NCBI GenBank assembly: GCA_021300155.1
Contig: JAJTID010000001.1
Location: 144,141-208,140, forward strand
Source: Pirellula sp.
GTDB taxonomy: Bacteria > Planctomycetota > Planctomycetia > Pirellulales > Pirellulaceae
Direction: 5' to 3'
Length of the DNA stretch: 64,000 bases
The first letter of the stretch is position 1, and every line of letters starts with the position of its first letter. Below the pieces are notes generated by a model that was not told the DNA's origin, ran no database searches, and was given only the letters and a program-made list of their open reading frames with translations. The position numbers and the translations under genes are program-made. Of the stretch, positions 28,213-38,919 are shown piece by piece.

Positions 28213-28833
28213 ACAAGCGACTATGCCAGCACCCGCTGTTCTTCAAAGGTGTGGCATCACTTTACGGCAGTGGGACTGCTTCGCGTCGGACAGCACTTGG
28301 CAACTGATCGACGAAATCGATTGCTTGACATCGCGCACTTTGCTTCGGCCGGGGCGGCGAGTTCTGCACGCGGGCTCAACGACACTCTAGAAATGGCAGC
28401 CCTATTACTTATCGTGCCGAGCTCATCGGAAAAGTGCGCGATACTTTTCATGGGAATCATGATTGCTGTAGGGGCCATGTCGAATGCGACGAAAGTTGCA
28501 GAAACACAGGGCAAGGAGGTGACCGATATGACAGCAGGTCAAGGATTTTCGGCCAATCTCGTCACTGCGATCCTGGTCACGACGGCCAGTTTTCATAATA
28601 TGCCAGTCAGCACAACGCATGTTAGCGTTGGTTCGCTTCTAGGGATGGGAGTAATTACAAAGCAAGCGAAAGGGAGAAAGGTTGCAAAAATACTCATAGC
28701 ATGGATCACCACGGTTCCATACTCGCCAAAAATACCTAACGGTTTGTTCGTCAAGGCTATCTCCAAAATAGCGGTTTACAGATCGTTCGTTCACGTATTT
28801 CGACCGACCAAGGTTTTGAATCGGAGAGTTTAG
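28213..28833 (+). pseudogene. C-terminal fragment of a PiT-family phosphate transporter
   Basis: This frame encodes only the C-terminal half of a low-affinity inorganic phosphate transporter: HFASAGAASSARGLNDTLEMAALLL (the PiT signature region, normally ARGLNDTPK), GQGFSANLVTAILV and MPVSTTHVSVGSLLGMG. The N-terminal half, including the first GANDT-type motif, is absent; a stop lies upstream in the frame at about 28169. The last 50 residues depart from the family after LIAWITTVP. The LNDTPK to LNDTLE change in a core motif also argues that it no longer works. It sits between the ArsR gene and a TrkA-C membrane protein gene. Confidence 0.75.
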
Positions 28834-29111
28834 GCTTGCCAAAGCTACGCCCTCGTATACTTCTTCCTATGGCTTGCTATTCGTCTTTCTGTCTCAGCAA
28901 TCAGGATACCGCAAAAGCCAGTTTAGTAAGTCTCTTGAACCGTTGGAATTCGTGTCGACAAGATAGCAGAAAGCTTATAATCAAACAGATATTGAGAGGC
29001 GTCAGAGGATTCTATGGCGGAACGATGGTGATGCTCTGCTTCCAGTTGCTATGGACTGCAGATTGGCGACGTCCTTTCCTGAAAATTGAAGAAAGACGAA
29101 CCTGGGTTAGT

Positions 29112-29810
29112 ATGGTCGCAATTGTCTCACTATTGGTTATCGCAATGGTTTCATTGTTGGCGGTTCGGGCTGGTTCTACAGCATTGATGATGACGGGATT
29201 GAGTTGGGATGCCGCCAGTTTTCAAAGCTACTCGGCCTTCTTCGGCGTTGGCTTTACGACGCGTGAAGCCGAATTAGTTGTGAATCACCCGGTGCGTCGT
29301 CGCATCATTCGCGATCTCATTCTGGCTGGCAATATTGGCATCACCTCTGCCGCCGCGACGTTAGTGGCAACCATGGTACAGAACTCTCGCGGATTTCAAC
29401 CGTTGCTTATTGTTGTAGGTCTCGTCTTCGGACTTGGGTTGCTGATCTATCTAACACGTGTCAGTTGGGTACAGCGTGCAATCGACAGGGCGATTCAGCA
29501 TACGCTTGAAAGGACCGGACTGGTGCGGGTCATGGATTACGAGCTTCTTCTACGCATTCAGCATGGCTATGTCGTTTCTGAAATGGAGATCTTCGCTGAC
29601 TCGAAAATTGCCAATCAATCGCTGCGTCAATCGCGCCCCTGGGATCACGGTGTTGTTATACTTTCCGTGAAGTCGGAAGGGAAGGATCGACCAGGCATTC
29701 CGAATGCGGATACCATACTGCAGGTAGGGGATGTCGTTACCGTGTACGGCGAAGAACATCATATACGCAAGATATTTGATAGCGTTCCTCCCACTCCCGC
29801 TGTTTTATAA
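29112..29810 (+). CDS. Membrane protein with TrkA-C (RCK_C) domain
   Basis: About 232 residues. The protein starts with two or three membrane helices (VAIVSLLVIAMVSLLAVRAGS; later IIRDLILAGNIGITSAAATL and LLIVVGLVFGLGLLIYL). Between them lies SYSAFFGVGFTTREAELVVNHP, a stretch typical of planctomycete and cyanobacterial potassium-channel-like proteins with TrkA-C domains. A cytosolic TrkA-C/RCK_C domain follows (MEIFADSKIANQSLRQS, ILQVGDVVTVYGEEHHIRKIF), which in relatives binds a ligand such as a nucleotide. The frame is open from 28836, but that part has no family likeness, so ATG 29112 is chosen. Ion or solute transport control is likely but unproven. Confidence 0.75.
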   Translation: MVAIVSLLVIAMVSLLAVRAGSTALMMTGLSWDAASFQSYSAFFGVGFTTREAELVVNHPVRRRIIRDLILAGNIGITSAAATLVATMVQNSRGFQPLLIVVGLVFGLGLLIYLTRVSWVQRAIDRAIQHTLERTGLVRVMDYELLLRIQHGYVVSEMEIFADSKIANQSLRQSRPWDHGVVILSVKSEGKDRPGIPNADTILQVGDVVTVYGEEHHIRKIFDSVPPTPAVL

Positions 29811-29959
29811 GATAGTAGATAGTTACGTCGTCGACTGAATCCGCCAAGCTGGCCGCAACTCGTTCTATCGGTACGCGTGAAGAACCAACTAAGAAACTTC
29901 GATAATGATGCCGATCCCGACTGCGTTCCAGCGATGCAGGTTAGCAATGAGAGAACTTC

Positions 29960-31888
29960 ATGCCTGATCTAGCAATGTTTATCTCCCGATATGCGATAAG
30001 TGTTCTGCTCGTTTCGTGCACATCTTGCCATCTCCTGGCGGCTGAAATTTGTGGCGTGACTGTTACTCCGCATGTCCTGGCCGATTCCATGATGTATCGA
30101 AAGCCACGGGACCAGGATCTAGCTGCCAAAGTGCAATTGTTCGTCAAGGGCTCTGCATCGCCTCGTTTATGGGACGGGAAGTCGCCAAGTGAACACCTCG
30201 CGTCCGGCGATTGGGCGTGGCATGATCTTGGTACCGCTGTCCAAGGCACTGAAGACTCTCTCAGTGTCTGGACTTGGAATGGAAAAACATCTCGTTGGGG
30301 AATCGGAAACACTTGTGAAGTGGAGGGGGTTGGTTTATCGAAGACTAGCATCTCCATCGACGCGCCGAAGAAGTGGGTTTCCGCGATCACATTTCTGGCT
30401 GACGAAGCAGAGTCCAAGCCTCGTCAGATGATCGCCCACATCGTCAACAGCTCAGACGGATCTCTAAAGATCGCATCGGTACGACTCTGGCTTCCTCGCA
30501 GTGGAGCAACATGGCAAACGCTCTATGCTCAAGAGGCTCGTGTTGTGGACGTGCAAATTCCCCCTCGTGATCGAGGCGTCGTCAATCTGTCGTTCAAAGA
30601 GCCGTTACCCTTGATCTATGCTGCTCTAGAATTGTCTACCGATTCTGGATCACTGTGGGCTCATTTGCGAATCAAGTCCGAACAATTTGACATCAGCGGA
30701 GGTTGGATCGGTGATCATCTGAAGGAAGAACCCTACTTGAAGCTGCTTTCGCGATTGCATGTGAACTGTGGGCAAATTCAAAATGTAGCTGGTTACACGG
30801 ACAACGAGGAATTGTATCAACGTTATCCGATGAAGTTATTCAATCGAATGTGGCCGCTGGACACGTGGGATAGGGAGAAGTGGCTGCCCAAGATACATGC
30901 GGTCGAGTTCCTAGGGGAGCCTCAGTATGGAGGTGGTCGGCCTGTTGCCCCGCAAGAAGTCTTCGATAAGCTGTTGCCCTATCGTACGAGTCGACTTGCC
31001 ACTAGCGTGACCAACTCCGAGGAACGAATCTGGCGATTCTACGCCGGGCTTTCGGATTACCCACATTACGATGCGTATCGAGTGGTTGCCCCTGCCGCAG
31101 ACTCGTGGCGTGCCTACAATCGATGGGGTGGCCAGCGAATCACTTGGGGGGCGCCGCTAGAAACAATTGGAGATATGTGTCGCTCGTTGAGGGAACTCAG
31201 TCGCCCGATGCCTGTAGCTTATTGGTCACAGGGGCCGCATGACGGCTGGGGGAGTGGTTTTGGCTTGAGCGCTCGTCAGCGACGATCGCCAACCCCGGAT
31301 GAATTGCGCGCTCAAGCCATGCATGCATTGTCGACTCGCATCACATCCTTGTATTGGTTCAACCTGAGCCTGAAATCGCTTCTGAAGTTTCCCGACACAT
31401 GGGATCCGATCATGCGAATCGGTCGAGAGATTCAAATGCTCTCTCCATTCTATCTTTCTGGAGATGCCTTCCAATTTGAAAGGACACGAAGCGAAAGCGG
31501 TCAGCTAGACTGGGACTGTGCTTCAATTGTTTCTGAAGAGTGTGCGATTCTTTTTGCGAATGACATTGCTTATGAGCCGGATTCTCGTGACAACACGTTC
31601 CGCTTCGGCCAGCCCCGGGATTTCTCCTATCGCTATCCCCTTCCGCACTGGCTTCGAGAGCCGACAGACGTTTTTCGAGTCGATGCAGATGGTATTCACG
31701 CAGTAGAATGGAGTCCTGATTCAAACGGAGTATTTATCAAGCACCAATTCAGCCGTGATGCAATCTTTGTTGCCACCAAACTACCGAGCTTACGAACTAG
31801 CATTGAGGCACGCCGACAAGCCGCAATCGCAAAAGAAAACAGCCTCCAAGTGGACGTAGAAGTACTGAAGCTATTGATTCGCAATTGA
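29960..31888 (+). CDS. Large secreted protein of unknown function
   Basis: A 642-residue protein with an N-terminal signal peptide (ISRYAISVLLVSCTSCHLLAAE). The first 230 residues look beta-rich; the middle, with WIGDHLKEEPYLKLLSRLHVN, FNRMWPLDTWDREKW and MPVAYWSQGPHDGWGSGFG, is aromatic-rich and could be an alpha/beta-barrel of the glycoside hydrolase kind. The tail (AILFANDIAYEPDS, FVATKLPSL) looks beta-rich again. No catalytic motif can be assigned with confidence. It is a single gene between two decayed patches, with no partner. A carbohydrate-related role is a guess from composition and from the neighbourhood of other secreted enzymes. Confidence 0.75.
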   Translation: MPDLAMFISRYAISVLLVSCTSCHLLAAEICGVTVTPHVLADSMMYRKPRDQDLAAKVQLFVKGSASPRLWDGKSPSEHLASGDWAWHDLGTAVQGTEDSLSVWTWNGKTSRWGIGNTCEVEGVGLSKTSISIDAPKKWVSAITFLADEAESKPRQMIAHIVNSSDGSLKIASVRLWLPRSGATWQTLYAQEARVVDVQIPPRDRGVVNLSFKEPLPLIYAALELSTDSGSLWAHLRIKSEQFDISGGWIGDHLKEEPYLKLLSRLHVNCGQIQNVAGYTDNEELYQRYPMKLFNRMWPLDTWDREKWLPKIHAVEFLGEPQYGGGRPVAPQEVFDKLLPYRTSRLATSVTNSEERIWRFYAGLSDYPHYDAYRVVAPAADSWRAYNRWGGQRITWGAPLETIGDMCRSLRELSRPMPVAYWSQGPHDGWGSGFGLSARQRRSPTPDELRAQAMHALSTRITSLYWFNLSLKSLLKFPDTWDPIMRIGREIQMLSPFYLSGDAFQFERTRSESGQLDWDCASIVSEECAILFANDIAYEPDSRDNTFRFGQPRDFSYRYPLPHWLREPTDVFRVDADGIHAVEWSPDSNGVFIKHQFSRDAIFVATKLPSLRTSIEARRQAAIAKENSLQVDVEVLKLLIRN

Positions 31889-32036
31889 GTCTTGAGCCGC
31901 CAAGTTCCTGTCGTGAGTCTTTCCTCGTGATGATTTGATTTAATATGTTCGTGGGGAGTCGAACGACAGAAGATGTTCTTTACGACAACATGATCAAGAA
32001 TATGTTGCGTTTGTTTCACTTTGACTACTGTGGAAA

Positions 32037-32380
32037 GAAATTGCTTTGCAAGCGGTTACTGAGCCCTGCGACGACGGTGGCTTCACCGGTGGCAACATGG
32101 ATCGTCCGACGCTTGCCAATCGTGTGGCTGCGGCATGACGCATTCGTTTTTTTGTGAAGACGCCAAACGATACCGCTACTATGTCTGCGGTACAGCCATG
32201 CAGCGAGGCTGGTCGGAGTGCCTATAGCCGTCGGTGCCTGCTGGTGAGATCGAGCGGTTCGTGGTGGAACAAATTCGAACGATCGGCAAGGGCACAGCGC
32301 TATTGAAGCAAACGGCCATCGATGTTCAACTACGGAACAATGTCGAGTGCAAGCGATCACGTTTCATCCAACCGGCTTGA
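32037..32380 (+). pseudogene. Ghost of a large serine recombinase (internal deletion, frameshift, stop)
   Basis: Reading across frames recovers both ends of a serine recombinase. At 32037-32119 one frame gives CDDGGFTGGNMDRPTLA, the conserved DDGGxTGxxxxRPxL segment of the N-terminal resolvase domain. Directly after, from 32114 in another frame, comes CQSCGCGMTHSF, then KRYRYYVCGTAMQRGWSEC and VPAGEIERFVVEQIRTIG. That is the C-terminal zinc-ribbon and following helix of the same protein class. The several hundred residues that should separate the two parts are missing, and TAG 32225-32227 interrupts the second part. It cannot be functional. It marks a former mobile element just upstream of the large operon at 32639-44279. 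Confidence 0.85.
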
Positions 32381-32638
32381 AAAGCTTATCATCGTTCGTG
32401 CTGTCGCTCCACCTTCTGGGCTAACGTCCACATTAAAAGTTCTGCTTGCTCGTATTGATCTAGTTCGTGCTTAAGGTTGTTATTCATTTGTCCGGTATGG
32501 TTCAGCGAGAGAAGTTGAGAAGGAAAAACTTCGATATATTTTCTTGTGATTTGGCGTCAGATTACCGCATCGAGAGGAGAATATTCGTATCCGAGAATAA
32601 TACCTCTCAACCTCTCAACCAACTCAGGAATTCGCAGG
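32381..32638. promoter_or_regulatory. Leader region of the DUF1501-to-FecR gene series
   Basis: About 260 bases between the recombinase ghost and the first gene of an eight-gene series; the promoter should be here. A small tandem repeat (CCTCTCAA twice) lies close to the start at about 32605-32620. I could not assign promoter elements with confidence. Confidence 0.3.
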
Positions 32639-34033
32639 ATGAATCCACCCGCTCCTTATCTTCGCGGTTGTTCCGGATTTCGAGCCGCGCCGCGCCGTCA
32701 GGTACTCCAGGCCGGAGTGCTTGGTGCGCTTGGGATTTCCATGGCTGATTTGTTTCGCTTGCAGGCCGAGGATAGGTCTGGGGTGACGATTGCCGGTGGC
32801 AAAAAGATAGAGCCGCACGCGATGAGCGTTATTCAGATCAATCTCCCCGGTGGCTTTCCTCACCACGAGTCGTTTGACCCCAAGCCCGAGGCGCCCGTTG
32901 AGTGTCGCGGATCGTTTGGCGTCGTCAGGACAAGCTCGGGAGAGGTGTTTAGCGACAACTTGCCTAAGCTAGCTGGCATCGCTGGCAAGATTACCGTCGT
33001 GCGGTCTGTGGTTGGAAAGATTCCGGACCATGGTTTGGCCACCTATCATCTCCATACTGGCTACACTCCTTCTACTGTGATTGACTATCCGCAAATGGGT
33101 TCGATCGTTTCGCACGAACTCGGTCCGCGAGGGGAACTTCCTTGCTATATCGCCTTGCCTGGAAAAAATGTATCGGGTGGAGGAACGGGTTTTCTCCCGA
33201 GCGTTCACGGGCCATTTGAAACGGGTGGTGATCCTGCGACCCAGAAAAAGGACTTTCGAGTCAGGGACTTTTCTTTGCCTTCGGATTTAACCGTAGAGCA
33301 GCTCAATCGTCAGCGATTTGTTCGCGACACTGTCGAGAAACGGATTCGCGCTCTTGAGGCGAATCCGGTGTTGTTGGATACGATGGACGAGTTCCATGCC
33401 AGGGCGTACTCGCTCTTAACTTCGAGCGGTGCCCAGCAGGCCTTTTCTTTTGAAGGCGAAAGCAGCGAGATCTTGGATCTGTATGGAAGCCAAGTGACAG
33501 GAGACGTCAAGGGTCCCGATAACAGGTTTCACCCCAAAGGTCTTGCAGAAAGGTTGATTATCGCGCGCCGGTTGGTCGAGGCGGGGGTGCGGTTCGTGAC
33601 GCTGGAGTACGGAGGTTGGGATTGTCACGCGGACGTTAGGAAGTCTTGTATCGACCAGATGCGGCCGTTCGATTATGCGATTGCGGGACTCGTCAGCGAT
33701 TTAGAGCGACGCGGATTGCTCGACTCAACCATCGTCTGGGTGACGAGTGAGTTTGGGCGGACGCCGATGATCAACAAGGAGAGTGGTCGAGATCACTGGG
33801 CTCGGTGCTATTCGATGATGATTGCAGGAGGTGGCTTCAAACAAGGGTTAGTCTATGGAGCTAGTGACTCGACGGGTGGTGAACCATCGCGCGACGCCAT
33901 AACTCTTGAGAATCTCATGGCTACTATCTATCACCAGTTGGGTATCGACCCAAACAAAGAACTGGTGGCATTTGGCACTCGCCCGATCGAGATCATTCGT
34001 GATGCGGAAGTTGTCAAGTCGCTCCTGAGTTGA
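32639..34033 (+). CDS. DUF1501 protein, Tat-type signal
   Basis: A 464-residue member of DUF1501, an alkaline phosphatase/sulfatase-superfamily group abundant in planctomycetes. The N-terminus carries a twin-arginine-like signal ([22 protein letters not shown]), so export in folded form is likely. Family landmarks are [20 protein letters not shown] (usually GGPSQ/GGPSH), [36 protein letters not shown] and [19 protein letters not shown]. The enzymatic role is unknown. The start is ATG 32639 after AGGA; the frame is open further upstream without family likeness. It is the first of eight genes with short spacers, and in planctomycetes DUF1501 genes usually stand next to DUF1549/DUF1553 genes, as here. 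Confidence 0.93.
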   Translation: MNPPAPYLRGCSGFRAAPRRQVLQAGVLGALGISMADLFRLQAEDRSGVTIAGGKKIEPHAMSVIQINLPGGFPHHESFDPKPEAPVECRGSFGVVRTSSGEVFSDNLPKLAGIAGKITVVRSVVGKIPDHGLATYHLHTGYTPSTVIDYPQMGSIVSHELGPRGELPCYIALPGKNVSGGGTGFLPSVHGPFETGGDPATQKKDFRVRDFSLPSDLTVEQLNRQRFVRDTVEKRIRALEANPVLLDTMDEFHARAYSLLTSSGAQQAFSFEGESSEILDLYGSQVTGDVKGPDNRFHPKGLAERLIIARRLVEAGVRFVTLEYGGWDCHADVRKSCIDQMRPFDYAIAGLVSDLERRGLLDSTIVWVTSEFGRTPMINKESGRDHWARCYSMMIAGGGFKQGLVYGASDSTGGEPSRDAITLENLMATIYHQLGIDPNKELVAFGTRPIEIIRDAEVVKSLLS

Positions 34034-34067
34034 GAGTTTCGACATTTTTTATAGGAGCCAACACAGT

Positions 34068-36557
34068 ATGCGTTCATCCAGATTGTTGACATTCACTTTT
34101 TCAGCGCTTGTTGTCGTTTTTCAGGCTGTTGCCGTTGCGGACCCTTGGATCACGGGTGTGACGCCGCGACTTGTAGGCCGAGGCACGACAAGCGAAATTA
34201 TTATCGCCCCGTGGCGTCACGAAGCAGTGGATGTCTTGTTCTATCCGCAGGCAACCTATGTGCCTTGGACCGCATTAGACACCAATGCATCGCCCGGCAT
34301 CCGTTGTGTCGGAGCGGATTTCGACGCAGCGAAACAACGGCTTGTCTGCAAGCTTGAGGTCCCGCCAAACAGTCAGCCGGGCGAACATCCGTTTCGTGTG
34401 CTCACCGGTTTGGGTCTATCCTCGATGGGGACAATCTATGTCAGTCCTTTCCCGGTCATCGACGAGGGAGAGACCAAGTACAACACGAACGATACCTTCG
34501 AAAACGCCTTGCGCGTTGAGCAAAACGTAACCGTCCGCGGCACGCTTTCTAAAAGCCCAGCCAACGACATTGATTGTTTCCGTTTGGCGGGTAGAGCTGG
34601 CGAGAGACTGTCTATTGAAGTTGATATGGTGAAAATGGGAGATGACCTCCAATGGAATCCTGTTCCCGATGGCTACGATTCTGTCGTCGCGGTCTTCGAT
34701 CCGCAAGGGAAAAGGATCGCCATCAATGATGACTCGGCACTCAATCGCCAGGACCCGCTCCTTTCAATTCGACTGCCGGTGGATGGTGATTACACGATTG
34801 TACTGCGGCGTTCGATGTTCGTACCACAAGACCGCGAGTATGCGATACACATAGGAAGCTACTTCCGACCATTGACCGCTTTTCCATTGGGTGGGCCTGC
34901 GGGCAAACCGCTAGAGGTTCAACTGCTTGGTGACCCTATGGGTACGATGTCGCATGTGGTTGAGATGCCACAAGTGCCACGAACGTTTCAGCATTTCGTC
35001 GAAGCCCCGTTACCACTCTCGCTACGATCGAGTCCGTTTCCTAACTTGATTGAGGAACACGGCCAACCCGAGACACTTGTGCCTTCCATCCCTGTCGCAG
35101 TCAATGGCATCCTTAGCAAACAAGACGAAGTCGATCGGTTTCGCATTCGCGTGGAAAAGGATGTACCGCTCCAGGTTCGAGTTTGGGCCAGTGCGCTTGG
35201 ATCGCCCGTAGACCCTTCGATCAAGATCAGGCCGATCGTTGCGGCAGGATCAGCTGGGGAAGTTGAATTAGAATCTGACGATGCCAAACTCCCGGAAAGG
35301 GACATCTTTGGCGCACAAGGTGACTTTCCTGACACATTTGACCCATCGGTTGTTTGGGTACCCAAGCGGGATGGAGAGTACTGGCTTGAGATCAACGATC
35401 CGCGTGGAGCGGGAGGCCCGACTCATGTTTACCGAGTCGAAATCGCTCCACCATCGAACACGTTGCATATTGGTTTGTCCCATGAACAATACAAGCCGGA
35501 ACGTCCACGTAAGACATCACTTTCCGTCCCTCGAGGTAGTCCTTGGACTGTTAGGCTTTCGCTTTATCCTGGTCAAGGAAGTATCTTTACAGGACCGATC
35601 GATCTTGCGTTCGAAGGGTTACCTTCCGGTGTGAAGATGTTTTCACCTCGAATGCCGACCCTGCAGTCGGTCTGGCCAATGACACTCGTTGCTGACGTCG
35701 ATGCACCGATTGCTGCGTCGCTAGTTCGAGTGACAGCGATCCCAGCCGATGGAGGCGAACCGTTCGTAACCGTTAATCAACAGAATTTGCAACGTGTATC
35801 CTATTCTCACTATCCGTGGCGCAGCATTCGCGTGGATCGCTTCGCCGCATCCGTAAGCGAGCCAGCTGGTTTTGCTGTACGGATCGAAGCCCCCAAGCAG
35901 CCGCTGATGCGCGGTTCCGAAATGACCATCCCGGTGACAATCGAGAGGCAACCTGGATGCGACGAACCGCTCGAAATGCAGTGCGAATTCGGTCCCGCAG
36001 GTGTCGGCATGTCTCCAGCTCAATTGATCCCGGCGGGCGAAAACAGTGCCAGCCTTACACTCTCAGCCGATTTGAATGCCAAGCTCGGCAGTTCGCCTCT
36101 TTACGTGATAGTGACCACGACCCAGCCACGGGGAGGTCGCTCGAAAAGCTCGGTAAGCGGAGATACAGCGTTAGGATCTGAACGTGTGCGGGTCTCTTCG
36201 GAGCTCGTAAACATCGAGGTCGCTGAGCCCTTCGTGTCCCTATCGAGCGATCCACAGAGCGTTCGCAGGGGCGATCGAATAGCATACCGTTGGGCGGTCA
36301 AGAAGCTGCGTTCATTCGAGGGACAGGCTAGTGTCCGAATACTTGGACTGCCGGTAGGAGTCACTGCATTAGGCCCCGAGCCATCCATCAACAAATCTTC
36401 AAATGATGTCGCAATAGAACTCGAGGCTAGCGATCAAGCGCTCCTAGGTATGGTAAGTAATCTCCAATGCGACGTGAAGTTTTCCGTAAACGGTGAAGAG
36501 ATTCACTTGCGAACGGGCTCGGGGAAATTGCGAATCGATCCGCGATTGGAAAAGTAG
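34068..36557 (+). CDS. Exported PPC-domain surface protein
   Basis: An 829-residue exported protein with signal peptide ([19 protein letters not shown]). It contains at least one bacterial pre-peptidase C-terminal (PPC) domain: [20 protein letters not shown], then [39 protein letters not shown] and [10 protein letters not shown] second such region, in which [16 protein letters not shown] and EYWLEINDP stand out, begins near residue 350. The C-terminal 350 residues look like Ig-like beta domains ([18 protein letters not shown]). PPC domains bind proteins or polysaccharides at the cell surface. The gene lies 34 bases after the DUF1501 gene and 46 before the cytochrome gene, so these three probably work together. 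Confidence 0.88.
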   Translation: MRSSRLLTFTFSALVVVFQAVAVADPWITGVTPRLVGRGTTSEIIIAPWRHEAVDVLFYPQATYVPWTALDTNASPGIRCVGADFDAAKQRLVCKLEVPPNSQPGEHPFRVLTGLGLSSMGTIYVSPFPVIDEGETKYNTNDTFENALRVEQNVTVRGTLSKSPANDIDCFRLAGRAGERLSIEVDMVKMGDDLQWNPVPDGYDSVVAVFDPQGKRIAINDDSALNRQDPLLSIRLPVDGDYTIVLRRSMFVPQDREYAIHIGSYFRPLTAFPLGGPAGKPLEVQLLGDPMGTMSHVVEMPQVPRTFQHFVEAPLPLSLRSSPFPNLIEEHGQPETLVPSIPVAVNGILSKQDEVDRFRIRVEKDVPLQVRVWASALGSPVDPSIKIRPIVAAGSAGEVELESDDAKLPERDIFGAQGDFPDTFDPSVVWVPKRDGEYWLEINDPRGAGGPTHVYRVEIAPPSNTLHIGLSHEQYKPERPRKTSLSVPRGSPWTVRLSLYPGQGSIFTGPIDLAFEGLPSGVKMFSPRMPTLQSVWPMTLVADVDAPIAASLVRVTAIPADGGEPFVTVNQQNLQRVSYSHYPWRSIRVDRFAASVSEPAGFAVRIEAPKQPLMRGSEMTIPVTIERQPGCDEPLEMQCEFGPAGVGMSPAQLIPAGENSASLTLSADLNAKLGSSPLYVIVTTTQPRGGRSKSSVSGDTALGSERVRVSSELVNIEVAEPFVSLSSDPQSVRRGDRIAYRWAVKKLRSFEGQASVRILGLPVGVTALGPEPSINKSSNDVAIELEASDQALLGMVSNLQCDVKFSVNGEEIHLRTGSGKLRIDPRLEK

Positions 36558-36603
36558 TTGGATCAATTCATCGGAAAGCGAAAACGGAACAGGGACCCCC
36601 TTT

Positions 36604-38859
36604 GTGAAAATCGTGAATATGAAGTCGATTTTGCTGCTATTAGCAATGGTTGTGGAAGTGACTAGAACTGCAGTGATGGCATCGGATACAGCCGGTCAAA
36701 CGACAACAGCCGATAACGCGGTAGTGCCGAGTTTTCGGCGCGATGTAATGCCTGTCTTTTTCAGAGCCGGTTGCAATTCCGGTACTTGCCACGGATCAGC
36801 ACGCGGCAAAGACGGTTTCATGCTCTCGCTATTTGGGTACGATCCAGCTGGCGACTATCGCCGAGCGGTTGAAGAGATACCGGGGCGCCGAGTCAATGTT
36901 GCCATGCCGCGCGAGAGTTTGTTGCTGCTCAAAGCCCTAGGTGCAGTGCCTCATACCGGCGGAAAGCGAATCGAGTCCGACAGCGATCTGGCTAAAACAC
37001 TTGTTGCTTGGATTGACGCTGGTGCCCCCGACGACGTTGGTACCATACCTGATGTAGCAGGCATTCACGTTTCGCATCCAGCAATGGTCTTTGACAAACC
37101 CGGCGCGTCAGAGAGCATGCGAGTCATGGCCACCTACGAAGACGGATCTACCCGCGACGTGACATCATTAGCACTGTTTGGTACCAACAATCCAAGCGTT
37201 GCCGATATCGATTCAAATGGTCGGGTCAATGCTAAAGGTTCAGGTAACACAACCGTCTTTGCTCGTTTCAGCCGTTTTACTGTCGGTGCCGAGGTAATCG
37301 TGTTGCCGCCGGGCGATCATTTTGCTTGGCCCAACCCTCCTGAGAACAATTTCATCGATACTCTTGTGTTTGAGCGGCTCAAGAAGCTACGGATCGTTCC
37401 AACTGAAATTTGCGACGACGAGACATTCCTTCGACGAGTGACACTCGACCTAGCGGCGCGTCCACCCACGGTTGACGAATACAAAACCTTCAAAGAGGAC
37501 ATGTCAGCGGGAAAGCGAGCGGAGAAAATCGACGCGTTGCTCAAAAGCGAAGATTTCAACGATTACCAGACAGCCCTTTGGGGTGAACTCCTGCGGGTGA
37601 ACAGTCATGACTATACCGGGCGGGCTGATTCTCACAAACCAGCGAATGCATTTTTGGGCTGGATCCGGGACCAGGTAGCAGCCGATCGACCGTTCGACGA
37701 GGTCGTCGCTGATATGGCGACTGCGGTTGGCAGCACGAATATCGATGGTCAAACAGGCCTCTACACCATGTTGATCAAAGACTACAAACTCAATCCCAAG
37801 GTATTAGCTGCGGACTTTTCCCAGCTATTCCTTGGAGTGCGAATGCAGTGCGCCGAATGTCACAACCACCCATTCGACCGATGGACGATGGATGACTACT
37901 ACGGTTTCGTCAGCTTCTTCACGTGCGTCAAGCGAAAGACAGGCAGCGACAGTCGCGATCGTCGAGTCGTATTTGATCCATCAGCGCCGCCGGCTATGCA
38001 TGCGGTTGATGGCCGGCCAGTCCCAGCAAAGTTACTCGGAGAACTAACGCCTGTTGGAGGCGAAGGAGATCCTCGTCGTGCGCTTGCAGATTGGATCAAG
38101 AGCCCAGCAAATGACCTCTTCAATCGAAATATTGTCAACCGAATTTGGGCGCAATTGCTCGGTGTCGGAATCGTTGACCCAGTAGATGACTTCCGTGCCA
38201 CAAATCCGCCGTCTAACGGTCCACTTCTCGACGCGCTTGCAGCTCGGTTCGTGGAGAACGGGCGTCGGATTCGCCCCATCTTTCGCGACATCTGCAATTC
38301 CCGAGTCTACCAGCTATCGGTCCAGCCGACTCCTTCAGGAAGAGATGATACCAGACAGTTCTCGCACGCACGCCTTCGAAGACTTCGAGCAGATGTACTG
38401 CTCGACTCCATTGTAGCCGTCACGGGCGTACCTCGATCACTTCCCAATTCACCGGTCGGCACCAAGGCCATCAATTACATTAACCGCAAACAATCCTACG
38501 CAGCTACGGGTGATTTCGTGCTCGATACCTTTGGGCAGTCGCCACGGAAGACCGTTTGTGCATGTGACACCAGGACCGATCCATCGCTGTCGCAGGTCAT
38601 GCATCTTCTGGTTGGTGACACTGTCGGTACAAGGGTTCATACCGCTGCTAAGAACGGAGTGCTCAAAGAGATCGTAGATGCCGATTCAAATCCGGATCGG
38701 ATCATCGACGCTATCTTCATTCGCGTTCTTGCTCGACGCCCAACCAAGGAAGAGTTAGAGTCCATGCTCGAACTTGTCGAGGAAAACAATTCGTCTTCTA
38801 TCTATCAAGACATTTTCGCTGGACTGATCAGCTCTAGCGAGTTCCTCTTTAATCATTAA
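36604..38859 (+). CDS. DUF1549/DUF1553 cytochrome-type protein with Ig-like domain
   Basis: An exported protein of about 751 residues in the planctomycete multi-domain cytochrome style. After a signal peptide comes [17 protein letters not shown], an atypical C-x4-C-H heme-binding motif, then [13 protein letters not shown] and [11 protein letters not shown] Big_2-type Ig domain ([21 protein letters not shown]) follows. DUF1549 carries a regular heme motif ([14 protein letters not shown]), and DUF1553 follows ([27 protein letters not shown], [16 protein letters not shown]). It probably carries two c-type hemes outside the cytoplasm; electron transfer is inferred from these motifs, the substrate is unknown. 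GTG 36604 has CAGGGA before it; ATG 36619 is the alternative. Confidence 0.9.
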   Translation: MKIVNMKSILLLLAMVVEVTRTAVMASDTAGQTTTADNAVVPSFRRDVMPVFFRAGCNSGTCHGSARGKDGFMLSLFGYDPAGDYRRAVEEIPGRRVNVAMPRESLLLLKALGAVPHTGGKRIESDSDLAKTLVAWIDAGAPDDVGTIPDVAGIHVSHPAMVFDKPGASESMRVMATYEDGSTRDVTSLALFGTNNPSVADIDSNGRVNAKGSGNTTVFARFSRFTVGAEVIVLPPGDHFAWPNPPENNFIDTLVFERLKKLRIVPTEICDDETFLRRVTLDLAARPPTVDEYKTFKEDMSAGKRAEKIDALLKSEDFNDYQTALWGELLRVNSHDYTGRADSHKPANAFLGWIRDQVAADRPFDEVVADMATAVGSTNIDGQTGLYTMLIKDYKLNPKVLAADFSQLFLGVRMQCAECHNHPFDRWTMDDYYGFVSFFTCVKRKTGSDSRDRRVVFDPSAPPAMHAVDGRPVPAKLLGELTPVGGEGDPRRALADWIKSPANDLFNRNIVNRIWAQLLGVGIVDPVDDFRATNPPSNGPLLDALAARFVENGRRIRPIFRDICNSRVYQLSVQPTPSGRDDTRQFSHARLRRLRADVLLDSIVAVTGVPRSLPNSPVGTKAINYINRKQSYAATGDFVLDTFGQSPRKTVCACDTRTDPSLSQVMHLLVGDTVGTRVHTAAKNGVLKEIVDADSNPDRIIDAIFIRVLARRPTKEELESMLELVEENNSSSIYQDIFAGLISSSEFLFNH

Positions 38860-38919
38860 TGCCTCGGCATCACAGGTTCGGACTGCGCCGTTCAACCCTC
38901 ACTCGACTCGGAGATTACC

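Noticed and set aside
28836..29111. N-terminal extension of the TrkA-C protein by 92 codons.
   Set aside because: The extension has no family likeness, whereas the sequence from Met 29112 on matches the expected protein start.
29941..30417. Minus-strand reading frame of 158 codons.
   Set aside because: Overlaps the start of the secreted protein at 29960, whose signal peptide and long frame are more convincing.
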